In this document: positions 25,760 through 36,782 of the stretch, in pieces
Layout: every line of letters begins with the position of its first letter
Position numbering within the stretch: position 1 is the first letter of the stretch
NCBI GenBank assembly: GCA_026008535.1
Contig: BRKX01000002.1
Location: 68,407,380 to 68,471,379 of the forward strand
Source of the DNA: Perilla frutescens
Taxonomy: Eukaryota; Streptophyta; Magnoliopsida; Lamiales; Lamiaceae
Length of the DNA: 64,000 nucleotides
Direction of reading: 5' to 3'
The notes under the pieces: model-generated
Seen by the model: only the letters and a program-made list of their open reading frames with translations
Database searches by the model: none
What the model was told of the DNA's origin: nothing
Program-made: the position numbers and the translations under genes

Positions 25760-26124
25760 CACACACACACGCACTGAACTTCAAAAAAGCACAATTACGA
25801 AACCAAAATGATTATACAATGAGATTTCTGAGAGATTCGAACAATATCCTTGTGGTCGTAGCTCAATTTCACCCTATTTCTCAAATTTCCGAATTCGAAG
25901 TTGAAACAACTGCAAACCGCGAAAACCAACGCTTCGAATATAGCTATAATCGGAAACACCGCTTCGCACAGCTGAGATCTAGACCCCAGCTTCTCACCAA
26001 GAACAATTGATAACGACAAAAAAAAATCAATAACTCTTCCCGCAAAAATCGCCACTCCGAAAAAAGATTTATCAATAAATTAGGAAAAATAAGGAAATAC
26101 CGGCGAATTGTTGCTTGAATCCAT
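23123..26124 (-). CDS. CBL10: Calcineurin B-like protein, CBL10 type
   Basis: Exons read leftwards: 26124-26101 (MDSSNNSP), about 25971-25818, 25657-25575, 25000-24941, 24303-24195, 24090-24038, 23553-23473, 23394-23282 and 23177-23123; about 243 aa. The second exon may start up to 21 bases earlier, at 25992. CBL10 is indicated by the MDSxxNSP start, the hydrophobic membrane anchor AVFPIIAIFEALVFAVCSCF, and the four EF-hand regions: a divergent first (SGSIFDDGLIHKEE), then DLKRNGVIDLEE, DLGQTGFIEREE and DADKDGKISKED. The tail FPSFVFHTEVED carries the FPSF motif phosphorylated by CIPKs in this family. CBL10 (SCaBP8) recruits CIPK24/SOS2 to plasma membrane or tonoplast in salt tolerance. The intron after the exon ending at 23473 appears to start with GC. 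Confidence 0.92.
24380..24583. repeat. Imperfect tandem duplication in a CBL10 intron
   Basis: About 70 bases at 24392-24458 (gatgtggaccagcacctgtg... ending gtgcacaaaaaca) recur in diverged form at 24514-24583. Noncoding and inside the fourth intron of the CBL10 gene. Confidence 0.5.
25697..25770. repeat. Compound CT/TA/CA microsatellite in CBL10 intron 2
   Basis: A CT run of about 38 bases passes into a TA run of about 25 bases and then a short CA run. Likely polymorphic. Confidence 0.85.
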
Positions 26125-26307
26125 TTCCGAAAATCTGGTAGAAGCATGCACATCCATCTCTTGCTTTTTTATGCTCCAATGATCTTTTTCATTTATTTAC
26201 TTTTTCAATATTTTAATTTTTTACTCTTCTTTTTTCTAGTTTTCAGTTGCGGGAAATCTCCTTTGTAAATAGTTGTTGTATTTAGGCTTTAGCTGCTAAA
26301 TTCTAAA

Positions 26308-26587
26308 GTAAGGGATGCAATACATCCGCTCTACTGTATGTCTATATTCAATCAGTTTTTATTATTTTTAATTTTTATCAGTCGGTCGTTAAAATTATTT
26401 CGGTATCGAACTGTCACAATTGTCAAGTATCACAATATGATAATTGAAATGTCACAATAAATTATTCAACCTACCGAAATTTTCTATTATTGAATAAAGT
26501 AAAAATTAGGATATAGATAACCAAAATTTGATGAATTCAGAACACGTGTCAGTTGCAAAATTAGGGAATGTATTGCATCCCCCTTAC
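26308..26587. mobile_element. MITE-like inverted repeat upstream of CBL10
   Basis: The left end GTAAGGGATGCAATACATCC matches the complement of the right end (GTAAGGGGGATGCAATACAT), about 280 bases apart. There is no coding capacity, and no clear target duplication, so the superfamily is not assigned. It lies 185 bases before the CBL10 start codon, in its probable promoter. Confidence 0.6.
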
Positions 26588-27216
26588 GTTATAATTTACA
26601 TATTCAGCTGGATTATATGATAGGTAAGCTGGCGGAACCACGATTTAAAATTTATGGGTTTATAACTCAATATTTGAAATCAAAATATCTAAATTTACCA
26701 ACCCTTTTTAGTTAGTGGAGTGATAATTAGCGGACTTGTGAGAGTTAAAAATGGAATTTGATCCACACTTGTAAATCAAAATATTCGGTATGGGCCAATG
26801 GGTAGCTGTTAGGATATCTTAAAAAATAGTGATTGCAATAATTCTTTAGGAATTGTTGCATGTGGGGAACTTATATTGTTTTAATAATTGAATTATTAAA
26901 GGCTGTTTCCATATTGCCCATTAAGTGATGTGATTTTCTTCTTTTTTTAATGAGGGGTGAGATTAGAATTCAAGCTCCATCTATAATTGCTTCCCTCATT
27001 CAAAAAACACACACACAACAGTGAACTTAATAATGACATGTTTAAATGCTAACACGCCATACTTAATGCAATTTTATTGTTTTTCCTTAAAGACTATTTA
27101 TATCGGATTTTTATAGTGCGGTTTGTCTCTTCCATGATCTTTGTGGATGTTGTTTTAATAAATGAAGGATATGCCCAATTTATATTGATTTTCTAAATTA
27201 AATTATTACTCTTATA

Positions 27217-27234
27217 CCCCCCCCCCCCCCCCCC
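27217..27234. repeat. Poly-C tract
   Basis: Eighteen consecutive C in AT-rich intergenic DNA. On the other strand this is a G-run able to form a quadruplex with partners. Confidence 0.85.
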
Positions 27235-27629
27235 AACAAATGATCATTTTTAACAAAATATTTTTTTAATCATTTCCATAAAATTAAAGTACAGCACTTA
27301 AAAGTTTCGATTTGATTTGGAAAGTTTGTGTGCAGCCTTGGGCCTATGAAAGTCAATAACTTCTATCAGACTTTGTAACCAAAAATTAGTGAAATCAGAC
27401 GCATTAGACGGGGCGGATCGCGGGTCAATCCTGATTTAACCCGATTCGATCCTGAAAAAAAAACTAGTAAAATACAGTATCAATTTCTACATTAAAAGCG
27501 TACCATTTAAAGTGCAAAAAGTACCAATTGTATCATTAAATAGTAATTGGTCTATTACTTATCTTTTTATGAGTTTATGTAGTTAAAATTGTGATTTTTT
27601 CATTCCAATTAATGTTTAGAGTTTGAGGA

Positions 27630-27805
27630 GGAGGGGCTGTAGGTTTTTTTAGGGCTCATAGTTTTTTAGAGGTTTTTTTAGGCTTTAGTATTTTTTTGGG
27701 GTGTTTTTAGGGGTTCATTTTGTGTTTTTTAGGATTATTTTTTTTTTGGTGTTTTTAGGGTTTATATATTGTGTTTTTTAGGCTTTTTTTAGGGTTCATG
27801 TTTTT
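27630..27805 (+). repeat. Degenerate TTTAGGG-like tract
   Basis: Repeated variants of TTTTTAGGG, TTTTTAGGTT and TTTTTAGGCT, spaced irregularly. It resembles an eroded interstitial array of the plant telomere unit, but it could equally be a T-rich simple repeat that gained G-runs. Confidence 0.4.
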
Positions 27806-27839
27806 TTTCCCAATCATCATTTATATTTGTTTCGAAAAA

Positions 27840-28060
27840 TTAAATTCATTGTCGAGTGCAATACACAAGCCCACGCGTTAGCATCGGGCGAGTGCATTGC
27901 GCGAGTCGCCGAATTTAAAAAAAAAATCATTCACTTTGATTTTAAGGTCCATTAAATCAATTTTAGGATATAAATTTACATGTATTTTAAAATTTTAATT
28001 AATTCATTTCAATTTTTAGGGTTCACTAATTGTATTTTAGAGTATACAATTTGGGGGGGG
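27840..28060 (-). repeat. Dispersed repeat, inverted relative to a copy near 45.2 kb
   Basis: The complement of 27845-27905 contains ACTCGCCCGATGCTAACGCG, nearly the same as 45266-45285. Flanking text (ttttagggttcactaatt here, aattagtgaaccctaaaa there) also matches in opposite orientation. The family is unidentified. Confidence 0.6.
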
Positions 28061-28819
28061 GGTAACACAAAAAAAAACTGAAAAATCGAAAAAAAAATCA
28101 GAAAAAAAAAAAATAATAAAAAATAAAAAAAAATAAAAAAAAATTATTACAGGCGCGTGTACCCCCACGCGCCGCGCATGGGCACGCGTGGCCCGCGCCT
28201 GCAGAAATGGTTTTTTTTTAACTGGATCGGGTCGGGTCGTCTGCTGGCCTAGTCCATCAAACCTTATGTACAAGAGAGTAGCCCTTTATGAAATAGAGAC
28301 AAAAAATGATCAAGTGTGCAGGTACAAATTTTCTGGTGCACTTCTTCGTGTTTCACTATTAAATTTATGATTTTAAGAATGTTTATTATAAAATAAAAAT
28401 TAACTATAACATAAATAATCATATTCAACATTTATAAAAAAAATAATTTTAAAATAATCAACAATAATAATGAATTATTAATTGAAATTACAAAATTAAA
28501 CACTTAAAAATAATTATAAACACTAATTGGGGTGAGTGAACCCTAAAAAAATCAAAAATTAAACTAAATCACAAAAAAAATAAGAAAAACTCATAATTTA
28601 AAAGTGGTTACGTGCGTACGTAGTGTAATACAAAAAGTGTAACATGAAATTTCATCCGCAAATGTGCACTAGTAAGAAATATATATTTTTATTTATGGAT
28701 CAAATCGCAAAATAGTTTTTATATGCCGAAAATTCCCACACTGTAAGCATCTCATATATATATATATATATATATAAAGGTTAATTAATTAATTAAAAGT
28801 TAAAACTAGGGTACATGTT

Positions 28820-29419
28820 TTAGACGACATATTGCTTCTTCCACAGCACAACCGGCCATCGGTCCCAAAGTAACGGCGGCGGTGGTGGCGGAGCTGCAAG
28901 GCTGAGCTCCAAGCTCGGTGAAGTTTGAGTCGCAGAATTGTTAAACAATCTGCAATTATTATTATTATAAGCTACTTCCGGCAACGGTCGATTATTGTTG
29001 GGGTTTTTTTTCGAGTAATTAATGCAACACTGGGCTTCGTTTCTCCGCACCTGTAATAATGAACACAGTATTGAAATTTGAGATATTAGTTTATTTATTT
29101 ATATATGTATATTAATTAATGAAGTAAGAAAATCGTACGTACGTACCATGGAGAGAATGGTAGGGGCGAATTTATTTTTGTTGGAATTATTTCTGCGGAG
29201 AAAATATTTTTGTGCATGACTTGCTACTTGTGTAGAAGTTCTTGTTGTCACAAAATTCCTAGAAATTCCTCTCCAATTTCCTTTCCCGAGCTTTTCCAGC
29301 CCAACAAGAAACAACCTGTGCTCCTCTTCACTCCAGAGTATGCCTAATTATCAATTAATTAGTAGTATTGGTTTATGAAGCATTATAATAATAAATAATT
29401 AATTCGAGAACGATCTTCT

Positions 29420-29459
<40 letters not shown>

Positions 29460-30145
29460 TAATGAAAGTGTTGTATTTACACAGTATCTATTTCAATCGA
29501 TAACACACACGTATAGGTATAGATTTCATCTAATTTAATTACAAAGCCTGGAGTAGTTAATACAAATATCGCAAAGGGTTTTTTATTTTATTTTTCGAAA
29601 TTTCCAAATTTAATTATTTTTTCTAGCTAATATATATCTCGTGGCTCGTGCATATATATATATATATGCTTAATCATTTTCTGCTTACGCGCGCGATTCT
29701 CTAATTCTTAATATGTGTGTGTCTATTAATTATTTCACAAGTGCATCGATAATAGATCATCATGCTATAATCGTATGAAATAAATGGGTGTACCCTGTAC
29801 GTACAGTCGTATACATAGCGAATAATATTGATGAATTGAAACAGAAAAATCGAACCGATAGTGTAGCATAAAATATACATACATACCCTTTTTTCTCTGC
29901 CCTTGAGTTGTTCCAATGTGCTTGAGTTTATCAGAATCTTCGTCGGAAGATAATATGTCTGTTGTTGGAATAAAATTCAAACTCTTTCTGAGCTCAACAC
30001 CATCATTAGAAGAGGGCACTTTTGTAAACTCCACACCAAACAGCTTCATAATTTGACCAGAATTTTCACTTCTTGATGAAATATTTCTGCAAGTTCTTGA
30101 ATTGTGACCCGTTTTCCCGCACTTGGAGCATTTCCTAATGCCCAT
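28820..30145 (-). CDS. SHAQKYF-type single-repeat MYB (KUA1/MYBS3-like) with zinc knuckle
   Basis: Exons 30145-29887, 29343-29147 and 29050-28820 read leftwards and give 228 aa. The ATG at 30145 (MGIRKCSKCGK) fits family starts; an in-frame ATG 18 bases upstream is possible. The domains in order are a CCHC-like knuckle CSKCGKTGHNSRTC (residues 6-19), an acidic linker (SSDEDSD), and a MYB repeat WSEEEHRLFLVGLEKLGKGN-WRGISRNFV (from W90) ending in SHAQKYFLRR. The tail is rich in Asn and Pro, with LELSL (about residue 200), an EAR-type repression motif, and a polyproline run. KUA1/MYBH and MYBS3 relatives are nuclear repressors in sugar, ABA, cell-expansion and senescence control. At 228 aa it is shorter than typical KUA1 (over 300 aa). 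Repression is inferred from the motif. Confidence 0.9.
29423..29455. repeat. TA microsatellite in MYB intron 1
   Basis: An uninterrupted TA run of about 30 bases between the first and second coding exons of the MYB gene. Confidence 0.8.
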
Positions 30146-30186
30146 TATCAACTCGACGTACAACTCTGTCTGCTTATGTCTTTGAG

Positions 30187-30528
30187 AGAGAGAGAGAGAG
30201 AGAGAGAGAAGTTTCTGTGTGTTTATATGTACACAAATTAAAATGGTGTGGGAGGATTTATTTTGAGGGATGTTACAGGACTACGTACGTATAGCATGCA
30301 GCTAATAATGAGCTCATTCTTGTAGATGCTATATATACGCACATATGCATATCTTATATTTATATGCTTTAATTTTGTGCGTGTGTAGGTGTATTGTTTT
30401 TAGTATTTTGAGGTTTCGAAATTGTTGTCATCATTAATGCATGCTTGGTTTAGGTTTTATTTATGTAACTTTAATTAATACACCAAAATACCATGCATGC
30501 ATGATTGCTTATGTTTTACCAACCAATT

Positions 30529-30578
<50 letters not shown>
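30187..30578. repeat. Two GA microsatellites upstream of the MYB gene
   Basis: GA runs at 30185-30209 (42 bases before the MYB start, probably in its leader) and 30530-30578 (about 49 bases). On the coding strand they read CT, as is common in plant promoters and leaders. Confidence 0.7.
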
Positions 30579-30579
<1 letters not shown>

Positions 30580-30580
<1 letters not shown>

Positions 30581-32170
30581 CCATCGTCTTTTAATTTTTA
30601 ATGCACCCCAAGTATAAACACCATATATACGTAGTACGTACACTAGAACTGATTTTCCACATAGTTTGATTTTTATGGTTAGATTTGTAGTTCAAATTCT
30701 TTACTAACAATATTTTGATCGTTGTACAATTTATTTTATTAATGCGCGTAATATGCCTCCATTCCAATTATATAATTCACTTTGATTCAACTAAACTTCA
30801 TGTGTGTGCGTGTATCATTCTTATTTAGTGAAGTTAATGTACAATGTTAATTAATTTCCAATACCACATAAAGGCATATATAAATAACAATGAAAAGTGT
30901 TACCAAATGCAGTAATGAGATTATACAAATGGGTCCCTTTAAATAATATATTAGAGTACTATACATTTAGGACGAAAAAGAGTACGTATATAGTATAATA
31001 TTGTCAAACTGTCACACTAGCTATATCTGCAAATAAAGGAATAGGAAATATCTATCTTGTATACCGTGGGGTGATCAGGTTCAATTTTTCATAAGATAAT
31101 ATTATATTATTAGTTAAGATAATAATAATTAAGGATAAAAATAAATTAATCATGAGAATAAGTAGGGGATTAAGTAATAGTGGTGGGATAACTTTAAAAT
31201 GGGAAAAGTTATAATATTGGATGAGTGATGGTGATTAGACAACACCGCATCTTGACTTTGTAATTGAAGCATTGCTAAATATGTGGATTGCTTGCTAATT
31301 TACACTTTTAACTTCTACTACTTACACCAGTTAAAATTGTTTTACAAAGATTGATAGATATATATAATCCTATCCCCACCTACTATAGATGCCATGTTTG
31401 CTTAAATTGGAAAGTTTTTATAGTTAAACATCAAAGCAATTTAATAACGTGCTTTGATTTTTGGGTCATGACGTGAAAACCCCTTTGTAGGTCACTTATT
31501 TCGTATATTTATATATATATATACACATAAATGCATATAATTCACATTTAATTTCCGTGCAATATATACGTTACGTCATCTTCTATAAGCTAGTATAACA
31601 TAAAAACGCAGAATATAAAATTTCAAGGTAGTGAAAAATGAAAAGACTATCAGAAAGCTGCAGATTAATCCTGCCAAACAGTTTTAATTTGTAAACTGGA
31701 ATATAAGATGCATGTTAAAATATGGGTTTATGCAAAGCTTTGATTATTAATTAATTAGCATTAATTATTTATTTAGTGGTATTTATTAGCTTTAATTACT
31801 AGTTATTCTTAAAGGTAAATAGAGCAGTACTAACATGGGCTGGCCCTGCCAATCTCACAAACCCAGTTGGTTATGTTAATCACTGAAATGGGCCTTCCCT
31901 ATTAATAAGGCCCACTTGATGAACTAAGCCCAATCTATTTCAAGATTCAATTTGATTAAATTATGCATTTTTTGCTTCAAAAATCAATTAGAGCATGAAT
32001 CTTTAACTAATATCAATATCTAACATATAATATTTAATTATTTTGCTGCTCTATTTTCCAATCTTTTGAGCTGAGTGGATTTGTTTTTTTAACAAAAGAA
32101 TGAAGAAGAAGCATTTGAGAGAAAGGACAAGCTTGTACTTTTTCTCCATGATGTGCGAGAATAATTCATA
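30580..32170. other. Intergenic spacer, no gene seen
   Basis: AT-rich, stops in every frame, scattered TA-rich simple sequence. I found no repeat boundary I could defend. Confidence 0.4.
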
Positions 32171-32179
32171 TCATTATAT

Positions 32180-33570
32180 GAGTTCCCGGCAATGGTGCCA
32201 AAAACTTGATCGGTATTTTATTTCACCTAAAATATTACTCGCAAGTGTACGAGATAATTTATAGTAAAATAAGGTGAGTAAGGTCGTATCCACAGAGACT
32301 GGCAATGCAAAACAACTAATTACCCAATTCTATTGTTTCACTTTATCTAGAGAACTAAATTAAAAGTTTGATTTTAATTAACTAAAATGCTAGAAATAAA
32401 ATAAATAAATCAAACAGAGTTAACCGGATAAACAGATGAAAAGACGGATCCTAGGGTGTTGATGCTAAATGAATTTACCGAATCTCAGATAATTTATTAA
32501 ATCAATTTAATTCTAAATCTTGTAAAAGAATCACTAAATTAATCACAGCTCTCTCTCGAGTAAGTTATGAAAGTAGATTAGATTCTAATTCTTATCTCTC
32601 AATCTCGAATTATTATCTAACTCCAATTAGCACCTCAGATTTATTCTCCTCACAACACCTACCAATCTCTCGATCTAGCAGATTCGTGTTATGCAATCCT
32701 AATCCGTTAACCTATTAACCTCTCTCGAGTGAATAATAAATTAACTACACAATTGTAAATGCTAATCAATTCATTCACAAAAGGCAACCATAAACAAGGA
32801 TGCATAAAAAAGAAATAGAAATGAACAATAAATTACTTTAATTCATAAATCCATAAAACAGTCAACAACCATAAGATCTATAGATGTTTAGCTACTCATA
32901 GTGTATTCAAAATCCATGAAAAATAAATACGAATAAATAGCTTTCATAATAATCACAACTGAAATAAGCATAAAATAAACTTAATCTAGATGATGCTTCT
33001 TCAATATCTTTGTTGTCTCTTCTCTGGATGCTCCAATCTGTCTCTGCTGTGTCTATAGGGTAAAAAGTGACGCAAATTTCGTGTAAAACAACCCTTAAAT
33101 AGCTGGGGAAAAGTCCAAACCCGAGATGGAAACAAACTGGGCCGAAAAGGAAAATCCGCGGAAAAGGCCAAATAATAGCACGGTCCATGCAGTCCACCAT
33201 AGCACGCCCGTACGTGCTAGATTAGCACGGACCGTGCAGTCTATCCAGTGTCTTCTGCCTCGATTTCACTCCTTAGCACGGGTCGTGCAAGCATTGCACG
33301 GTCCGTGCTAACCCACTGAATTTTCAATGTGCATGTTTTCGACGCTTTCTAGTCTTGATCAAGCCTCAACTCGAACCATAAAAGCTAGGAACTGGATTTC
33401 ATCAACTCCACTCGCTTTTAGCCCAAATTCCTATATAATAACACCAAAAACCAAACTCTTCCAAACAAGTGAAATCCGACTAAAATATGAATTAAAGCAT
33501 ATATTAAATATTCAAAACCAATCCAAAACAAACTCTAAATAAGTGCAAAGATCCAGTTTATCAGTGCACC
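32180..33570 (+). repeat. Dispersed repeat of probable LTR-retroelement origin
   Basis: It opens with a block (CCCGGCAATGGTGCCAAAAA, then ATATTACTCGCAAGTGTACG and GGTCGTATCCACAGAGA) that I recognise as recurrent in many angiosperm genomes. It continues with repeated tctctcgagt pieces and ends near TTTATCAGTGCACC. The segment 33177-33309 holds several near-palindromes of the form AGCACGGNCCGTGC. There is no coding capacity. Class and ends are inferred. Confidence 0.5.
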
Positions 33571-34528
33571 ATATAAATTATTATTGTAGATTAAATATTG
33601 TAATAGAATCTAGCTTCTTCCATTTAAAACGGCTAAAATTGGAAAGACAAACCGTTTCAAAGTTCACACAGACAACTCGTCACTTTTCAAACTCCAGATA
33701 TTACGAACAATAAAAAATTCCTACAAATTGCATTTTTCAATACACATTTTTTCCATTGTAATAATTGTGTAAGACATTTATTTTATTAATTTAATATTTA
33801 TGCTTTTTTTAGAAAGATGACCGTTTAACACAAAAAAAAACTATAAACTCTAATAAGTAAGAACATAGTTAGATCTCTCTATATTTTCGCCCTCTTCTCT
33901 CGCATTATTCCCCACTCAATTTGTTCTCAATTTTTTCCCATCATTACGATTTAAAATAAAAGGAAAATAATTTACAATAAAACAGGGTTATATTAGAAGA
34001 AAAAAATATATTTACGGTTAAATATGGAACACTAGATCATATCATACCTTGTTTGATACATGTCAAAATAAATATTTTAAAAATAATTTCTAATTGATAA
34101 ATATGCATATGGATAATTTAAATTGATTTTTGGAACAAATATCATGAAATTATAAAAATGAATATGAGATTATTGATCTACAGTTTTAATTAAAAATATT
34201 GTCAAAGCAACTTCTTAATTAAACTTGAATTAATTGCTCATTCGAAAATGTTATAAAATTAAAGGAAAAAATGGAGACAACTATATATATATAGAGAGAG
34301 AGATGGGATCATGTGAGAACCACACCCCAATGTGAGAATCAAGAACCAATCTCAGCCACAGATTGATCTGATTTGGACGACCAAGATCTGTTCCAAATTA
34401 AAAAAAACGGTGGCATTATTGTAATATTTTAGACTTTTTAGTGTAGCAAGGGTATTTTAGTAATTCAGGAATTATGTTATATTTGGAATGAATCTCTTCT
34501 CGTTCTGCAATTCGTTTTCAATCACCAA

Positions 34529-34529
<1 letters not shown>

Positions 34530-34564
<35 letters not shown>
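34530..34564. repeat. CT microsatellite
   Basis: A CT run of 35 bases directly in front of the captured NLR fragment. Confidence 0.85.
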
Positions 34565-34567
<3 letters not shown>

Positions 34568-34570
34568 GGA

Positions 34571-34980
34571 TGTGTTGACCAGCTCCGAGAAATCGCCTTC
34601 GATCTTCAAGATGTTCTTGACAAATACTTGCTTCGATTCGGACGACGTTGTGGTACTAATGGATTCGGTCGTTTCCTTAAAAAAGTTGGTGATTCAATCA
34701 AGAATCTGAAAGCTCGACATCAGATTGCCTCTGAAATCAAAACTTTAAATTCCATATTGGAAAAAGTTGTCAAAAGCCAACAGATATACAAAGATTTGTA
34801 TTCTATTATAGATCATGGCTCGAGCTCTAAAGAGTATGTATATGATGGTTGAGGTGATGCTTTGTTCTTGGAGCAAGAGGATGTTGTAGGGATTAAGAAG
34901 CCAAAGAAACTTCTCCTTGAGTGGATTTCGTCGATGGATAGTGGAGTTGATGTCATTTCAGTGGTGGGAATGGGTGGCTA
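34571..34980 (+). pseudogene. CC-NLR resistance gene fragment (Rx-N coiled coil to start of P-loop)
   Basis: Reading from GACCAGCTCCGAGAAATC gives DQLREIAFDLQDVLDKYLLR, in the position of the EDVID-type motif of plant CC-NLRs. FLKKVGDSIKNLKARHQIAS follows, then LLLEWISSM and VISVVGMGG, which is where the P-loop (GMGGxGKT) should continue. The frame has one TGA near 34850. After GMGG the sequence breaks into repeat DNA, so the NB-ARC and LRR are absent. It is a fragment captured in a transposon and not a functional receptor. Confidence 0.8.
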
Positions 34981-35087
34981 TAGAGAGAGGGAGATAATAA
35001 TTAAATTCGTGAATTATTTTGCATGATGAATGTAGCATTTGCAATAACAAATGAGTATTATAAAAAAAACATTTTGTTAACATGTAC

Positions 35088-36000
35088 TTTAGCACTACTG
35101 TGATCTATTTTAGCACTGTTTTAACCTATTTTAGCACTACTGTGAACTGTTTTAGCACTGCCATGTACTTTAGCACTACTGTGATCTATTTTAGCACTGT
35201 TGTAATCTATTTTAGCACTACTGTGAACTATTTTAGCACTTAGTTTATACATTGTCTACGGTTAATGTATATACTTTGTATATATATATATATATAAGCT
35301 ATAAAATATTGAATGTGTGTACTGTGAACTGTTTTAGCACTGCCATGTACTTTAGCACTACTGTGATCTATTTTAGCACTGTTGTAATCTATTTTAGCAC
35401 TACTGTGAACTATTTTAGCACTTAGTTTATACATTATCTACGGTTAATGTATATACTTTGTCTATATATATAAGCTATAAAATTTTGCATCTTAGTCTGC
35501 TATGTATGTGTGTATATATGCATATTTATGTATAAGTGCATTTTTTATTTCATCTAAATAGAATATACATGCATTCATATTTGCATTAACATATATGTGC
35601 ATGTAGATACACAATACATATAGAAAATTATAAACACAAAAATGCATTAATATTGAAAACAAAGGAGAGAAAACAATGCATACAATTGGAATATTGCAAG
35701 TTAATTGAAAATCATAAAGATGTTATGCAAGAAGCTAGAGAGAGAAGGAGATAATAATTAAATTCGTGAATTATTTTGCATGATGAATGCAGCATTTACG
35801 ATAACAAATGAGTATTATAAAAAAACATTTTGTTAACATGTACTTTAGCACTACTGTGATTAATTTTAGCACTGTTGTAACCTATTTTAGCACTACTGTG
35901 AACTGGTTTAGCACTGCCATGTACTTTAGCACTACTGTGATCTATTTTAGCACTATTGTAATCTATTTTAGCACTACTGTGAACTATTTTAGCACTTAGT
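35088..36000 (+). repeat. TTTTAGCAC minisatellite blocks
   Basis: Units of about 22-25 bases such as TTTTAGCACTACTGTGATCT and TTTTAGCACTGTTGTAATCT occur at 35088-35240, again at 35330-35421, and at 35843-35997. Reverse-oriented units (agtgctaaaataagt) follow at 36436-36510 inside the same element. The accidental open frames across them (SAKIDHSSAK-like) are not genes. Confidence 0.8.
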
Positions 36001-36750
36001 TTATACATTGTCTACGGTTAATGTATATACTTTGTCTATATATATAAGCTATAAAATATTGAATGTATATATATATAAATATTAAAATTTTGCATCTTAG
36101 TCTGCTATATATGTGTGTGTATATGCATATTTTTGTATAAGTGCATTTCATTGTTTTTTTTTATTTCATTTAAATAGCATATGCATGCATTCATATTTGC
36201 ATTAACATATATGTGCATATAGATACACAATACATATAGAAAATTATAAACACATAAATGCATTAATATTGAAAACAAAGGAGAGAAAACAATGCATACA
36301 ATTGGAATATTTGGGTAAGAACACGAAACTATTTTCTCGATTAGGTGTATAATTTTGATTTAGATTGTGGGATTTGAACTTGTTCTTCGCAAAAAGAACG
36401 CTGGTTTGAGAGTTTCTTGTCATGCTAAACAAGGGTCATGTTAGTGCTAAAATAAGTTATGACAGTGCTAAAATAAGTCATGACAGTGCTAAAATAGGAA
36501 ATCACAATGCTAAACCCTAAATTGAAAAATATACGCGTGAATCACATATACATTAAAATTTCCGATTTTACTCTCGCCGACTTTCAGGGACAGTGAAGTT
36601 CGGAGTTATTACAATTATGCCACCACGTTTTTTTAATTTTTGAACAGATCTTGGCCATTCAAATAGGCGAGATCTATGGTTGAGATTGGTTCTCGGTTCT
36701 CACATGAAGTATGGTTCCTTCTGAAACCCAACCCTATATATATAGAGAGA

Positions 36751-36782
<32 letters not shown>

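Larger units (their letters stand above)
34281..36745. mobile_element. Long-TIR element (Mutator-like?) carrying an NLR fragment
   Basis: The left end (about 34305-34430) and the complement of the right end (about 36610-36735) share CATGTGAGAACC, AGAACCAATCTCA, CCAAGATCTGTTC and AAAAAACG-TGGTGGCAT, giving inverted repeats near 115 bases. Both edges sit in ctatatatatag-gagagag DNA, which obscures the target duplication. Inside are a resistance-gene fragment (34571-34980) and two related direct units (about 34978-35699 and 35741-36312). Those units contain TTTTAGCAC minisatellites. No transposase was found. Mutator-like is my best guess from long TIRs plus gene capture. Confidence 0.65.

Noticed and set aside
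35240..36008. Open frames with repeated SAKIDHSSAK-like peptides
   Set aside because: They are translations of the TTTTAGCAC minisatellite; no start context, and the repeats are noncoding in every copy.
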